A stretch of 64,000 nt of DNA from an uncultured Collinsella sp. (GTDB lineage: Bacteria; Actinomycetota; Coriobacteriia; Coriobacteriales; Coriobacteriaceae). The position numbers and the translations under genes were made by a program. Under the pieces are notes generated by a model. That model ran no database searches, was not told the DNA's origin, and saw only the letters and a list, made by a program, of their open reading frames with translations. Location of the stretch: positions 62,001 to 126,000 of the forward strand of contig CANNOC010000001.1 of NCBI GenBank assembly GCA_947507155.1. Reading direction: 5' to 3'. This document shows, piece after piece, positions 9,767 through 18,355 of the stretch. Within the stretch, counting starts at the first letter, position 1; every line of letters begins with the position of its first letter.

Positions 9767-11716
9767 ATGGAGTCTTCCGCCTATCCGATGCTCTTTAGCC
9801 CGATCAAGGTCGGTACGACCGAGGTCAAGAACCGCGTCTTTATGCCGCCGGTGTCCACGAACCTGGCCGATCATGGCTATGTGACCGACGACTTGGTCGA
9901 TCATTACCGTGCCCGCGCCAAGGGCGGCGTTGGCCTTATCATCACCGAGGTCGTGACGGTCGAGCCTACCTATACCTATCTGCCGGGTGACATGTGCTGC
10001 TACGACGACACGTTTATCCCCGGCTGGGAAAAGCTCGCCGCAGCCGTCCACGAGTACGGCTGCAAGATCATGCCGCAGCTCTTCCACCCCGCCTACATGG
10101 CTTTTAACATTCCGGGCACGCCGCGCCTGATCGCCCCGTCCTTTGTGGGCCCGTCCTATGCCCGCGAGGCGCCGCGTCCTATCACGGTCGACGAGATCCA
10201 CGAGCTCACGCATCAGTTTGGCGACGCTGCCGTGCGTATGCAGAAGGCCGGTGTCGATGGCGTCGAGGTCCATGCGGCGCACGCCCACGGTATGCTCGGC
10301 GGCTTTTTGACTCCGCTCTACAACAAGCGTACCGATGAGTACGGCGGCTCGCTCGACGCTCGTATGCGCTTCCTGCTCGAGGTCATCGCCGAGATTCGCG
10401 AGCGCTGCGGCAAGGACTTTATCATCGACGTCCGCATCTCGGGCGATGAGTACACCGATGGCGGTCTGACCCTCAACGACATGATCTACGTCTCGCGTCG
10501 CCTGGAGAAGGCCGGCGTCGACATGATTCATGTGTCGGGCGGCACCACCATCAAGCGCGGTTCCGCGATTCCTGCCGCCGGCACGCAGCAGGCCTCGCAC
10601 GCTGCCTGCTCGCGCGAGATCAAAAAGCACGTCAACATTCCTGTCGCCACCGTCGGCCGCATCAACGAGGCCTGGATCGCCGAGGAGCTGATCGAGGACG
10701 GCGCTGCTGACATCTGCATGATGGGCCGCGCCAATCTGTGCGATGCCGAGTTCTGCAATAAGGCCGCTGCCGGCAACGCCGACGACATCCGCCCCTGCAT
10801 CGGCTGCCTGCGCTGCCTGAACGGCATTATGTTTGGCAAGCGCATCTCCTGCACCGTCAATCCCGATGTTGAGCGCGACGAGGCCGGCTACGAGCCTGCC
10901 GCCGAGGCTAAGAACGTGCTGGTTGTGGGCGCTGGTCCTGCGGGCATGGAGGCAGCCTACATTGCTGCCAAGCGCGGCCACAACGTAGTGCTCGTGGATA
11001 AGCAGGACGAGCCGGGTGGCGAGATGCGCATCGCGGCCGTTCCGCCGGCAAAGCAGGAACTCACCCGCGTGATCAAGTATCAGTACCGTCGCCTGGCCGA
11101 GGTCGGCGTGAAGTGCGTATTTGGCACCGAGCTTACTGCCGAGGACATTCAGCGTGACTACGCCGGCTACGAGGTCGTCCTGGCCTATGGCGCCGAGCCC
11201 ATCGCCCCGGCCTTCATGCAGGGATTTAAGCAGGTCATGACGGCTGACGACCTGTTGGGCGGCAAGGCTTTCCCGGGCAAGAAGATTGTCATCGTGGGCG
11301 GCGGCACCGTCGGTTGCGAGACGGCCGACTACCTGGCCCCGTTGGTCAACGATCTGTCGCCGGCCAATCGCGACGTCACCGTCATCGAGATGACCAAGAC
11401 GCTCGCCGCCAACGAGGGCGGCGCCGGTCGCGCGGTGCTCATCACGCGCATGCTCTCCAAGGGCGTTCACGTGCTGACCGAGGCCAAGGTGACCGAGATT
11501 ACCGAGGATGCCATCAGCTACGAAAAGGACGGCGAGATCCACACCATCGCCGATGCCGATACGCTGGTACTTGCCATGGGCTATCGTCCCAATACCAAGT
11601 TGGCCGACGACCTTGCTGCAGCCGGCGTTACCACCCACGTGTTGGGCGATGCCAACAAGTGCGGCAACATCCGCGACGCCATCGGCGATGGCTACAAGGT
11701 TGCTTGCGAGCTCTAG
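9767..11716 (+). CDS. old yellow enzyme-type NADH:flavin oxidoreductase with Fe-S and FAD domains
   Basis: A 649-residue multidomain reductase like 2-enoate reductase, 2,4-dienoyl-CoA reductase and bile-acid BaiCD/BaiH. Residues 1-330 form the FMN TIM barrel, with the catalytic-type segment DGVEVHAAHAHG and the later RISGDEY. A 4Fe-4S site follows (CIGCLRC, then a further Cys in ISCTVNP). The C-terminal half carries the FAD motif VVGAGPAGMEA and the NAD motif IVGGGTVGCETA. The start at 9767 has AAAGGAA upstream; the longer in-frame start at 9680 runs back toward the repeat and lacks similarity. The natural substrate, an alkene conjugated to an acid, ketone or thioester, cannot be told from sequence. 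It appears to be a single-gene unit. Confidence 0.88.
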   Translation: MESSAYPMLFSPIKVGTTEVKNRVFMPPVSTNLADHGYVTDDLVDHYRARAKGGVGLIITEVVTVEPTYTYLPGDMCCYDDTFIPGWEKLAAAVHEYGCKIMPQLFHPAYMAFNIPGTPRLIAPSFVGPSYAREAPRPITVDEIHELTHQFGDAAVRMQKAGVDGVEVHAAHAHGMLGGFLTPLYNKRTDEYGGSLDARMRFLLEVIAEIRERCGKDFIIDVRISGDEYTDGGLTLNDMIYVSRRLEKAGVDMIHVSGGTTIKRGSAIPAAGTQQASHAACSREIKKHVNIPVATVGRINEAWIAEELIEDGAADICMMGRANLCDAEFCNKAAAGNADDIRPCIGCLRCLNGIMFGKRISCTVNPDVERDEAGYEPAAEAKNVLVVGAGPAGMEAAYIAAKRGHNVVLVDKQDEPGGEMRIAAVPPAKQELTRVIKYQYRRLAEVGVKCVFGTELTAEDIQRDYAGYEVVLAYGAEPIAPAFMQGFKQVMTADDLLGGKAFPGKKIVIVGGGTVGCETADYLAPLVNDLSPANRDVTVIEMTKTLAANEGGAGRAVLITRMLSKGVHVLTEAKVTEITEDAISYEKDGEIHTIADADTLVLAMGYRPNTKLADDLAAAGVTTHVLGDANKCGNIRDAIGDGYKVACEL

Positions 11717-11773
11717 TCAACCCCTTGGTGCATGTGAGGCCTATCCCCGCGGCGTCAGTCGGTAGATAGCAAA

Positions 11774-11811
11774 AAGCGGCGGTCGTCCCGTACATGGGAC
11801 GACCGCCGCTT
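11774..11811. terminator. bidirectional terminator
   Basis: A perfect 16-bp stem (11774-11789 with 11796-11811) with a 6-base loop stands between convergent genes. An A run precedes the stem, so on the minus strand a T run follows it. Confidence 0.85.
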
Positions 11812-11836
11812 GCGTTAGCTGCAATGAGTCGTGCGA

Positions 11837-12478
11837 TTAGAGGCCCAGGATCTCCTTGACCTTGGCGATGATGGCCTCGTCGGTTGCGTTGGCAAAGAAG
11901 TACTCCTGGAAGTGTTCGCCGGCAAGTGCGCCCTTCACCAGGTCCTGATCGATCTCGCCCAGAACGTCGACGAGCGGACGCATAGTCACAGCGCGGACGC
12001 CGTCGAGGATCTTCTTGTTGCGCTGCTCGGGCTCAACACGCTCGGCAGGATAGCCGTTGCCCGAACCAAAGCCAAAGAGCTTCTCAAAGGTGTACTCGAG
12101 GTTGAGCTCCTGGCCCCAGCCGTTCTTGAGGGCGAAGGGCATGGCGACAGCGTTACCGTCGTTGACCTGGGCAAAGGTGTAGGCATCGAGCGGGTCGGCA
12201 ACATGGCCGCACAGCACGCCGGGGAAGGAGTTGCAGGCGAGCATGGCGCCCTCGCCGGTGCCACAGCCGGTCACGACGTAGTCGGCAGCGCCGGAGTTGA
12301 GCAGCACGGCGGCCAGGATGCCGTTCTGCACGTAGGTGAGGGGCTTGGAGTCGGCATCGGCATACATGCCATAGTTAAAGACAGTGTGGCCCATGGGCTC
12401 GACAACCTTCTTAAGCGCAGCCTCAATCATAGGGTTCTTGGAGTTCTGAGAGTTCTCATTGATCAGAGCGATTTTCAT
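11837..12478 (-). CDS. RpiB/LacA/LacB-family sugar isomerase, DhuI-like
   Basis: A 213-residue RpiB-family protein. The N-terminal segment MKIALINENSQ and the glycine-rich VVTGCGTGEGAMLACN match the phosphate/sugar-binding region of the family, including the Cys used as acid-base catalyst in RpiB. It is longer than RpiB (about 150 residues), like the streptococcal isomerase DhuI that converts 4-deoxy-5-keto-uronate from glycosaminoglycan breakdown. The next gene upstream on the same strand is a KduD/DhuD-like dehydrogenase, which supports that reading. It could instead act on another hexose or pentose derivative. The family is firm; the substrate is inferred from length and neighbour. Confidence 0.75.
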   Translation of the reverse strand: MKIALINENSQNSKNPMIEAALKKVVEPMGHTVFNYGMYADADSKPLTYVQNGILAAVLLNSGAADYVVTGCGTGEGAMLACNSFPGVLCGHVADPLDAYTFAQVNDGNAVAMPFALKNGWGQELNLEYTFEKLFGFGSGNGYPAERVEPEQRNKKILDGVRAVTMRPLVDVLGEIDQDLVKGALAGEHFQEYFFANATDEAIIAKVKEILGL

Positions 12479-12563
12479 GATAGGTAACCTTCCACTATTT
12501 TCTAAATTAATGGTTCGTTATGTTGCATGGCATCTCCAACAGAGAAGCCGCTCTGCGGGCGGC

Positions 12564-12661
12564 GGACGATAAGGTCTGCTGCTCGAACAGTCCTGACTCG
12601 CACGAAGAGCACATTAAGTGCTCTTCGGCTCGTGCGGAACTCGCGACAGACCTTATCGTCC
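12564..12661. other. 98-nt nested hairpin between isomerase and dehydrogenase genes
   Basis: Outer arms 12564-12578 and 12647-12661 are a perfect 15-bp inverted repeat. Inside is a second stem (CGCACGAAGAGCAC with GTGCTCTT and CGTGCG, separated by a 5-base bulge). It lies between two genes of the same strand. It could be a processing or stability element, an attenuator, or a repeat; no T run follows on the minus strand. Confidence 0.7.
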
Positions 12662-12680
12662 ACCGCCTCGCCCAGACGTC

Positions 12681-13490
12681 TTACTGCGGCTGCTTTCCAA
12701 TGTATGCGAGGATGCCGCCGTCGACGTAGAGGATGTGGCCGTTGACGAAGTTCGACGCGTCGGAAGCCAAGAACACGGCGGGGCCCTTCAGATCCTCGGG
12801 CGTGCCCCAGCGGGCGGCCGGCGTCTTGGCAATGATGAACTGGTCAAACGGGTGGCGGCTGCCGTCGGGCTGCGTCTCGCGCAGGGGTGCGGTTTGCGGC
12901 GTGGCGATGTAGCCGGGTCCAATGCCGTTGCACTGGATATTGGCCTCGCCAAACTCCGAGCAGATGTTCTTGGTGAGCATCTTGAGTCCGCCCTTGGCGG
13001 CGGCATAGCCGGCGATGGTCTCGCGACCCAGCTCGCTCATCATCGAGCAGATGTTGATGATCTTGCCGTGGCCCTTGGCGATCATGCCGGGCAGGCAGAC
13101 CTTGGACACGATAAACGGTGCGTTGAGGTCAATATCGACGACGCGGCGGAAGTCCTCGGCGCTCATGTCGAGCATCGGGGTGCGCTGGATAACGCCGGCG
13201 TTGTTGACCAGGATGTCGGGCGTGGTGCCAAAGTCGGCCTCGATCTTGGCGATGAGCTCGGCAACGACGGCTTCGTCGGTGACGTCTGCCACGTAACCAT
13301 GAGCCTCAAAGCCCAGCTCGCGGTAGTGCTTCTCGGCCTCGGCTACCTTGTCGGCGTGACGTGCGTTAAAGGCGATCTTGGCGCCAGCCTCTCCGAGCGC
13401 CTCGGCGATAGCCATGCCAATGCCATAGGTGGCGCCGGTTACCAGTGCGACCTTGCCGTCCAGACGGAAGCTGTCCATAAGATCAGACAT
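12681..13490 (-). CDS. SDR-family gluconate 5-dehydrogenase / KduD-DhuD-like reductase
   Basis: A 269-residue classical short-chain dehydrogenase. It has the cofactor motif TGATYGIG (residues 18-25), the structural motif NNAG, and the catalytic Ser148, Tyr161 and Lys165 (YAAAK). It resembles gluconate 5-dehydrogenase and 2-keto-3-deoxygluconate (KduD/DhuD) dehydrogenases, which act at carbon 5 of the hexulosonate. The RpiB-type isomerase lies just downstream, and a gluconate permease and sugar-acid dehydratase are near. It probably either oxidises gluconate to 5-ketogluconate or reduces the diketo product of DhuI to KDG. The start is the ATG at 13490 with AAAGGA before it. Confidence 0.85.
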   Translation of the reverse strand: MSDLMDSFRLDGKVALVTGATYGIGMAIAEALGEAGAKIAFNARHADKVAEAEKHYRELGFEAHGYVADVTDEAVVAELIAKIEADFGTTPDILVNNAGVIQRTPMLDMSAEDFRRVVDIDLNAPFIVSKVCLPGMIAKGHGKIINICSMMSELGRETIAGYAAAKGGLKMLTKNICSEFGEANIQCNGIGPGYIATPQTAPLRETQPDGSRHPFDQFIIAKTPAARWGTPEDLKGPAVFLASDASNFVNGHILYVDGGILAYIGKQPQ

Positions 13491-13595
13491 AGCGATCCTT
13501 TCAAAAGAAACGTTCATCTATATTTATCTTACTTTTAGTACAAGCTCAGTATAGGAGAAGCGGCGCAACAGGCACCCCTTATTTCCTAAAATCAG

Positions 13596-13607
13596 GTGAA
13601 CGTTCAC
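13596..13607. promoter_or_regulatory. palindromic operator candidate upstream of the SDR gene
   Basis: A perfect 12-bp palindrome GTGAACGTTCAC is followed by a further GGTGAACG half site at 13616-13623. It lies about 105 bases upstream of the dehydrogenase start. The neighbouring GntR protein is a plausible binder, but this is inference. Confidence 0.45.
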
Positions 13608-13650
13608 TTTTAAAAGGTGAACGGCAGAAAAGCCCCTGCCGTGCGGACCT

Positions 13651-14343
13651 CTACTCGCTTTTTGCCTGCGTGCCCTCTGCGATCATGTTGCGGTTATACA
13701 CCAGGTGCAGATACATCGCGTCGTGCGCGGCGGTGGGGTTGCGCGAGGCGATGGCGTCGGCCACATCGCGGTGCGTGCGGATAGTTTCCTCGACGAGCTT
13801 TTTGCCGGTCACGTCGATAAAGAGGGGGACGGATGCCTTGAGCACGCCCATCAGGCGGGGAACGACGAGGTTTCCGGAGCTTTCGGCAATGGCATTGTGG
13901 AACGCGGTGTCGGCGGCGGAGTAATCCTCACCGGCCTCGGCCAGGCGCTCGGATTCGTCGCAGAGCTCTTTGATACAGACGACCTGGTCGTTAGTTGCGT
14001 GCTCTGCGGCCATGCTGGCCATCTGCGGCTCGATCATAAAGCGCACCTCGAGTAGGTCGCGCGCCAGACGCTGCTTGTCGTCGATAAAGGTAAAGCCCAG
14101 CGGGTCGTCGGCAACGCCGGGGTTTGACGCCACATAGGTGCCCGAACCCTGCTTAATGCGCACGATATTGCGCGACTGCAGCAGCTTCATGGCCTCGCGC
14201 ACCGTGCTCCTGCCGGCGCCCAGGCGCTCGACGAGCACGGCCTCCTTGGGCAGGCGATCGCCTTGTTCAAGATGCTCATCCAGGATCAGTTGAATGATTT
14301 TCTCTGAAATCTGCTCGGGGAGTCCCGAATCGGCTCGTGCCAC
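13651..14343 (-). CDS. GntR-family (FadR/FCD type) transcriptional regulator
   Basis: A 230-residue regulator. The N-terminal winged helix (about residues 10-75) carries the GntR signature LPKEAVLVERLGAGRSTVREAM and the wing GSGTYVA. A C-terminal all-alpha FCD ligand domain (about 90-215) contains HNAIAESSGN and THRDVADAI, whose histidines usually bind a metal. Such proteins sense sugar acids or their products and repress catabolic operons. The start is a GTG at 14343 with GAGGTG upstream. It lies between the isomerase/dehydrogenase genes and the divergent permease gene, whose upstream region holds repeated ATCAGAC sites. Confidence 0.9.
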   Translation of the reverse strand: MARADSGLPEQISEKIIQLILDEHLEQGDRLPKEAVLVERLGAGRSTVREAMKLLQSRNIVRIKQGSGTYVASNPGVADDPLGFTFIDDKQRLARDLLEVRFMIEPQMASMAAEHATNDQVVCIKELCDESERLAEAGEDYSAADTAFHNAIAESSGNLVVPRLMGVLKASVPLFIDVTGKKLVEETIRTHRDVADAIASRNPTAAHDAMYLHLVYNRNMIAEGTQAKSE

Positions 14344-14468
14344 GCTTCACCTCATATCAAAAGAATTCATCTGAGCTATTTTAGCGCACTGCGAACGCTA
14401 TGCAGACGGCTTGACATGAATCAGCTGCCACATATATGCCGTTCGCAGCTCTTTTCCGACTGTTCACC

Positions 14469-14563
14469 AAATACATCAGATGTATTTCGAACAAATTTCA
14501 AAATGAAACATCAGACCTTTCCAAAACACGCTATAGTCATCAGACGAATTCAAAAGGTCTGAT
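14469..14563 (+). promoter_or_regulatory. multi-site operator region before the gluconate permease
   Basis: It contains a perfect 19-bp palindrome at 14469-14487 centred on ATCAGAT. An 11-bp inverted repeat follows (ATCAGACCTTT at 14510-14520 with AAAGGTCTGAT at 14553-14563), and a third ATCAGAC lies at 14539-14545. A possible -10 TATAGT is at 14532-14537, inside the operator. The divergent GntR regulator is the obvious candidate binder. Confidence 0.6.
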
Positions 14564-14577
14564 GAATTGGAGGAAAG

Positions 14578-15939
14578 ATGTCAGACCCAACGTTTATGGC
14601 TGATCCCACCAGGCTGGTCATCGCCGCCATCGTGGGCATTGCGCTGCTGCTTGCGCTCATCATTAAGTTCAAGCTGCATCCTGTGCTTTCGATGATGGTC
14701 TCGGCGCTCGCGATCGGCATCGGCGCCGGTATGCCGCTCGACCTGGTGGCGGACACTGTCACCAAGGGCGTGGGAACCACGCTGCAAAACATCGCCCTGC
14801 TCATTGGCCTGGGTTCGATGTTTGGCCAGATTCTTGAGGAGAGCGGCGGCGCCAAGAAGATTGCCCAAACCTTCATCGATACCTTTGGGCAGGGTCACTC
14901 TAGCTGGGCACTGGGCATTACCGGTCTGGTCATCGGCACTACGGTGTTCTTTGAGGCGGGCGTAGTCGTTTTGATTCCGCTTGCGTTTAGCGTGGCATCG
15001 CAGACCAAAAAGTCGACGCTCTACTACGGCATCGCGCTACTCGCGGGACTTGCCGCTGGCTATGCGTTTGTGCCGCCATCGGCCGGGTCGGTTCTGGTCG
15101 CCGGCACGCTCGGTGTCGACCTGGGCACCATGATCCTCGTCGGTATCCCCACCGCCTTCATCGCCATGGCAATTGCCGGCGTCATCTGGGGCCGCAACGT
15201 GGGCGGTCGCATTTTTACCGATGTTCCGGAGCACTTTACCTCTGCCGAGGGTGCGAGCGACGAAAAGGAGCTTCCCTCCTTTGGCATGGTGCTTGCCATC
15301 GTGCTCACGCCGCTTTGTCTGATTTTGCTGGGCACGTTGTCCTCTTATATCCCCATGCCCGCTGAGCTCGCCTCGATTCTCGCCTTCCTGGGCAAGCCGT
15401 TCGTCGCTTTGACGCTCGCCACGCTCGTCGCGATGTATCTGCTGGGCGCGCGCCGAGGCTACTCCGGCGCCGAGCTCAAGGCCCTGCTCGACCGCTCTCT
15501 TAAGCCCGTCGGCATGATCTTGCTGGTCATTGCCTGCGGCGGCGTGATCCGCTGGATGCTGCAGGACTGCGGCTTGGGCCAGGTTATCGGCCCTATGCTC
15601 GAGGCCTCACCGCTGCCTTTGGTGGTCGTTGCCTTTTTGATTGCCGTCATGGTGCGTGCCTCTGTCGGCAGCTCCATCGTCGCTATGACCATGGCATCGG
15701 GCATTATGGCCGCTATGCCCGCGGTTGCAGGAGCCTCGGTGCTCATGCGTGCCGCTATCTGTCTTGCTATCTGCGGCGGTGCCACGGCCCTCTCGCACGT
15801 CAACGATGCCGGTTTTTGGATGTGCTCCTCGTTTCTGGAGATTGACGAGAAGACCACCCTCAAGTCCTGGACCGTTATGGAGACGCTTATCGGCCTTTCG
15901 GGTCTTGCCTGCGCCCTGGTGATTTCGTTCTTTGCCTAG
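14578..15939 (+). CDS. gntP: GntP-family gluconate:proton symporter
   Basis: A 453-residue permease with about twelve hydrophobic segments. It carries GntP family segments such as GLGSMFGQILEESGGAKKIA, GTTVFFEAGVVVLIPL and FVPPSAGSVLVA, and ends near SHVNDAGFWM. It imports gluconate or a related aldonate or uronate. GGAGG stands just before the ATG at 14578. The operator-like palindromes upstream and the downstream dehydratase gene make it the entry step of the locus. The actual sugar acid carried is not determined by sequence. Confidence 0.9.
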   Translation: MSDPTFMADPTRLVIAAIVGIALLLALIIKFKLHPVLSMMVSALAIGIGAGMPLDLVADTVTKGVGTTLQNIALLIGLGSMFGQILEESGGAKKIAQTFIDTFGQGHSSWALGITGLVIGTTVFFEAGVVVLIPLAFSVASQTKKSTLYYGIALLAGLAAGYAFVPPSAGSVLVAGTLGVDLGTMILVGIPTAFIAMAIAGVIWGRNVGGRIFTDVPEHFTSAEGASDEKELPSFGMVLAIVLTPLCLILLGTLSSYIPMPAELASILAFLGKPFVALTLATLVAMYLLGARRGYSGAELKALLDRSLKPVGMILLVIACGGVIRWMLQDCGLGQVIGPMLEASPLPLVVVAFLIAVMVRASVGSSIVAMTMASGIMAAMPAVAGASVLMRAAICLAICGGATALSHVNDAGFWMCSSFLEIDEKTTLKSWTVMETLIGLSGLACALVISFFA

Positions 15940-16047
15940 TTCGCGTAGCTAAACATCTTTCGCCGAGTGCATCGCTCGGTACCCATTTACACCTGATTCA
16001 TTAACCAACGATTGGTACAACCGTTCAAACCAAAAGAGGAGAACATC

Positions 16048-17826
16048 ATGGACGAGAAGACCAAAGCACAGATTCAGCAGGAGGCCGCCGACCTGGTTGC
16101 CAAACTGCAGCCGCGTTCCGGCAAGTTTCGCACCATCAGCCCCGAGATGGACCCGCTGCGTCTGGGCTCCGGCTGGACGATCGAGGATCTGGACAAGCCA
16201 CAGGTCATTATCGAGTCGACGTTTGGCGACTCGCACCCGGGTTCTGCTGGCCTGTTTGAGCTGGTCGAGGAGGTTCGTGCTGGCGTTGCCGAGGCTGGCG
16301 GTCACGGTGCCCGTTACTTCTGCACCGATATCTGCGATGGCGAGGCACAGGGCCACGACGGCATCAACTACTCGCTGCCCAGCCGCGACATGATCGCCAA
16401 CATGATCGAGATCCATGCCAAGGCCACCCCGTTCGACGCCGGTGTCTTTGTCGCCAGCTGCGATAAGGGCCTGCCTGCGAACCTCATGGCCATGGGCCGC
16501 ATCAACATCCCCTCCATCGTCGTTACCGGCGGTGTCATGGATGCCGGTCCCGACCTGCTGACCCTGGAACAGCTCGGCGCGATTTCTGCCCGCTACGAGC
16601 GCGGCGAGATCTCCCGCGAGGAGCTTGAGTTTGCCAAGCACAACGCATGCCCCAGCTGCGGCGCCTGCTCGTTTATGGGCACCGCGTCGACCATGCAGGT
16701 TACCGCCGAGGCTCTGGGCCTTATGCTGCCCGGTACCGCTCTGCTACCCGCAACCAGTTCCGACCTGCGTGAGTTTGCGCGCGAGGCCGGCCGTCAGTCC
16801 GTGTGGCTCTCCGAGCACAACCTGTGCCCGCGCGACATCGTGACCAAGGAGTCCTTCGAGAACCTCATCATGGTCCACGGCGCCATTTCGGGCTCCACCA
16901 ACTCGCTGCTGCACATCCCCGCGATCGCCCGCGAGTTTGGCATCGAGATGTCCGCCGACGACTTCGATCGCCTGCACCGTGGCGCCCACTACCTGCTCAA
17001 CGTTCGTCCCGCAGGTGAGTGGCCGGCGCAGTTCTTCTACTATGCGGGCGGCGTGCCGCGCATCATGGAGGAGATCAAGTCGATGCTCCACCTCGATGTC
17101 ATGACCGTCACCGGCAAGACCCTCGGCGAAAACCTCGAGGACCTTAAGAACAACGGCTACTACGAGAAGTGTGGCCGCTACTTGGAGAAGTGGAACCTCA
17201 AGCGCGAAGACATCATTCGCCCGTTTGACCAGGCTTTTGGTACCGATGGCTCCATCGCCATCCTCCACGGCAACCTTGCCCCCGAGGGCGCCGTCGTCAA
17301 GCACACGGTTGTTCCGCGCGAGATGTTCCGGGCCACGCTTAAGGCTCGCCCGTTCGATTGTGAGGAGGACGCTATCCACGCCGTCCTGACGCACGAGATC
17401 AAGCCCGGCGATGCCGTCATCATTCGTTATGAGGGCCCCAAGGGCTCCGGCATGCCCGAGATGTTCTACACCACCGAGGCTATCGCCAGCGACCCCGAGC
17501 TGGGCGCAAGCATTGCCCTGATCACTGACGGCCGCTTCTCCGGCGCCTCCAAGGGCCCGGCTATCGGTCATGTTTCGCCCGAGGCTGCCGTGGGCGGCCC
17601 GATTGCCCTGATCGAGGAAGGCGACCTGATCCAGATCGACATCCCCGAGCGCTCGCTGTCCATCGTGGGCATCGCCGGCAAGGAGATGGAGCCGGCCGAG
17701 GTCGACGCCGTCCTGGCCGAGCGTCGCGCCGCTTGGAAGCCCAAGGCTAATCGTTACACCTCCGGCACGCTCAAGTTCTTTACCGAGCATGCAGTTTCCG
17801 CCATTCAGGGTGGCTACATGGAGTAG
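16048..17826 (+). CDS. IlvD/Edd-family sugar-acid dehydratase, probably gluconate dehydratase
   Basis: A 592-residue dehydratase of the dihydroxy-acid/phosphogluconate dehydratase family. Family cysteines that bind the Fe-S cluster appear in ASCDKGLPANLMAM and CPSCGACSFMGTAST, and the C-terminal motif LITDGRFSGASKGPAIGHVSPEA is present. The start is at 16048 with AGGAG; an in-frame ATG at 16012 is less well placed. It lies in the same direction as the GntP permease, about 110 bases downstream. With the KDG kinase and KDPG aldolase at 34.5-36.5 kb it would support a semi-phosphorylative Entner-Doudoroff route (gluconate to KDG). A true IlvD is less likely because no other valine or isoleucine gene is near. 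Confidence 0.8.
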   Translation: MDEKTKAQIQQEAADLVAKLQPRSGKFRTISPEMDPLRLGSGWTIEDLDKPQVIIESTFGDSHPGSAGLFELVEEVRAGVAEAGGHGARYFCTDICDGEAQGHDGINYSLPSRDMIANMIEIHAKATPFDAGVFVASCDKGLPANLMAMGRINIPSIVVTGGVMDAGPDLLTLEQLGAISARYERGEISREELEFAKHNACPSCGACSFMGTASTMQVTAEALGLMLPGTALLPATSSDLREFAREAGRQSVWLSEHNLCPRDIVTKESFENLIMVHGAISGSTNSLLHIPAIAREFGIEMSADDFDRLHRGAHYLLNVRPAGEWPAQFFYYAGGVPRIMEEIKSMLHLDVMTVTGKTLGENLEDLKNNGYYEKCGRYLEKWNLKREDIIRPFDQAFGTDGSIAILHGNLAPEGAVVKHTVVPREMFRATLKARPFDCEEDAIHAVLTHEIKPGDAVIIRYEGPKGSGMPEMFYTTEAIASDPELGASIALITDGRFSGASKGPAIGHVSPEAAVGGPIALIEEGDLIQIDIPERSLSIVGIAGKEMEPAEVDAVLAERRAAWKPKANRYTSGTLKFFTEHAVSAIQGGYME

Positions 17827-17952
17827 CGCCCATGCGCATCAAATATCTCCTCTCATAGATGTGCGGCACAAAGAGCCCCGAGCCACGTCACCGGGGCGCG
17901 TTGTTCAGCGCCGCCGGGGCGCTCCACTCAAACGACAAGAGACGTCTTACGC

Positions 17953-17994
17953 AAGCGCCCGCGTCCGTGGATAAAACCACGGGCGTGGGCGCTT
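17953..17994. terminator. bidirectional terminator-like hairpin
   Basis: An 18-bp stem with one mismatch (17953-17970 with 17977-17994, loop ATAAAA) lies between the convergent dehydratase and ArsC-like genes. The flanking T runs are weak. Confidence 0.7.
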
Positions 17995-18013
17995 CACTTT
18001 ATTCCCAGCCGCT

Positions 18014-18355
18014 TTATTCCCAGCCCTTCCACACGTCAGGCTCGTAGCCAACGGTTGCCTGGCGGCCGTTGCGAACGATGGGCTCACGAAGAATCTGCTG
18101 GTTATCGAGCACCTTTTCGAACTTCTGGTCGGCAGCAAGATGCTGTACGAGCGCAACCGTGTCGGCATCTTTCGCCTTTGGATCGATCACAGCGTCGATC
18201 CCGCCGACGGCGCGCGCCACGCTTTCGAGCTCGCCTTTGCTCATCCCCTTTTCCTTCAAGTCGATGAACTGGAACTTCACACGACGTTCCTTGAAATAGC
18301 GCTGCGCCTTCTTAGTATCGAAGCTTTTCTTCGTGCCGAATATCTGGATGTTCAT
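18014..18355 (-). CDS. ArsC/Spx-family protein lacking all cysteines
   Basis: A 113-residue thioredoxin-fold protein of the ArsC/Spx/YffB family. The N-terminus is MNIQIFGTKKSFDTKKAQRYF, which in relatives holds the redox or catalytic Cys in a CxxC-like position. Here that site is Ser/Phe/Asp/Thr, and the whole protein has no Cys. The downstream family motif ILREPIVRNG followed by VGYEPDVW is kept. It therefore cannot be a normal arsenate reductase. A regulatory role like that of Spx (binding RNA polymerase) is possible but not shown. It is a single gene with no arsenic genes nearby. Confidence 0.75.
   Translation of the reverse strand: MNIQIFGTKKSFDTKKAQRYFKERRVKFQFIDLKEKGMSKGELESVARAVGGIDAVIDPKAKDADTVALVQHLAADQKFEKVLDNQQILREPIVRNGRQATVGYEPDVWKGWE

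Noticed and set aside
16048-17826. Branched-chain amino-acid dihydroxy-acid dehydratase (ilvD proper)
   Set aside because: The family fits, but the neighbours are a gluconate permease, GntR regulator and uronate enzymes, with no ilv or leu genes.
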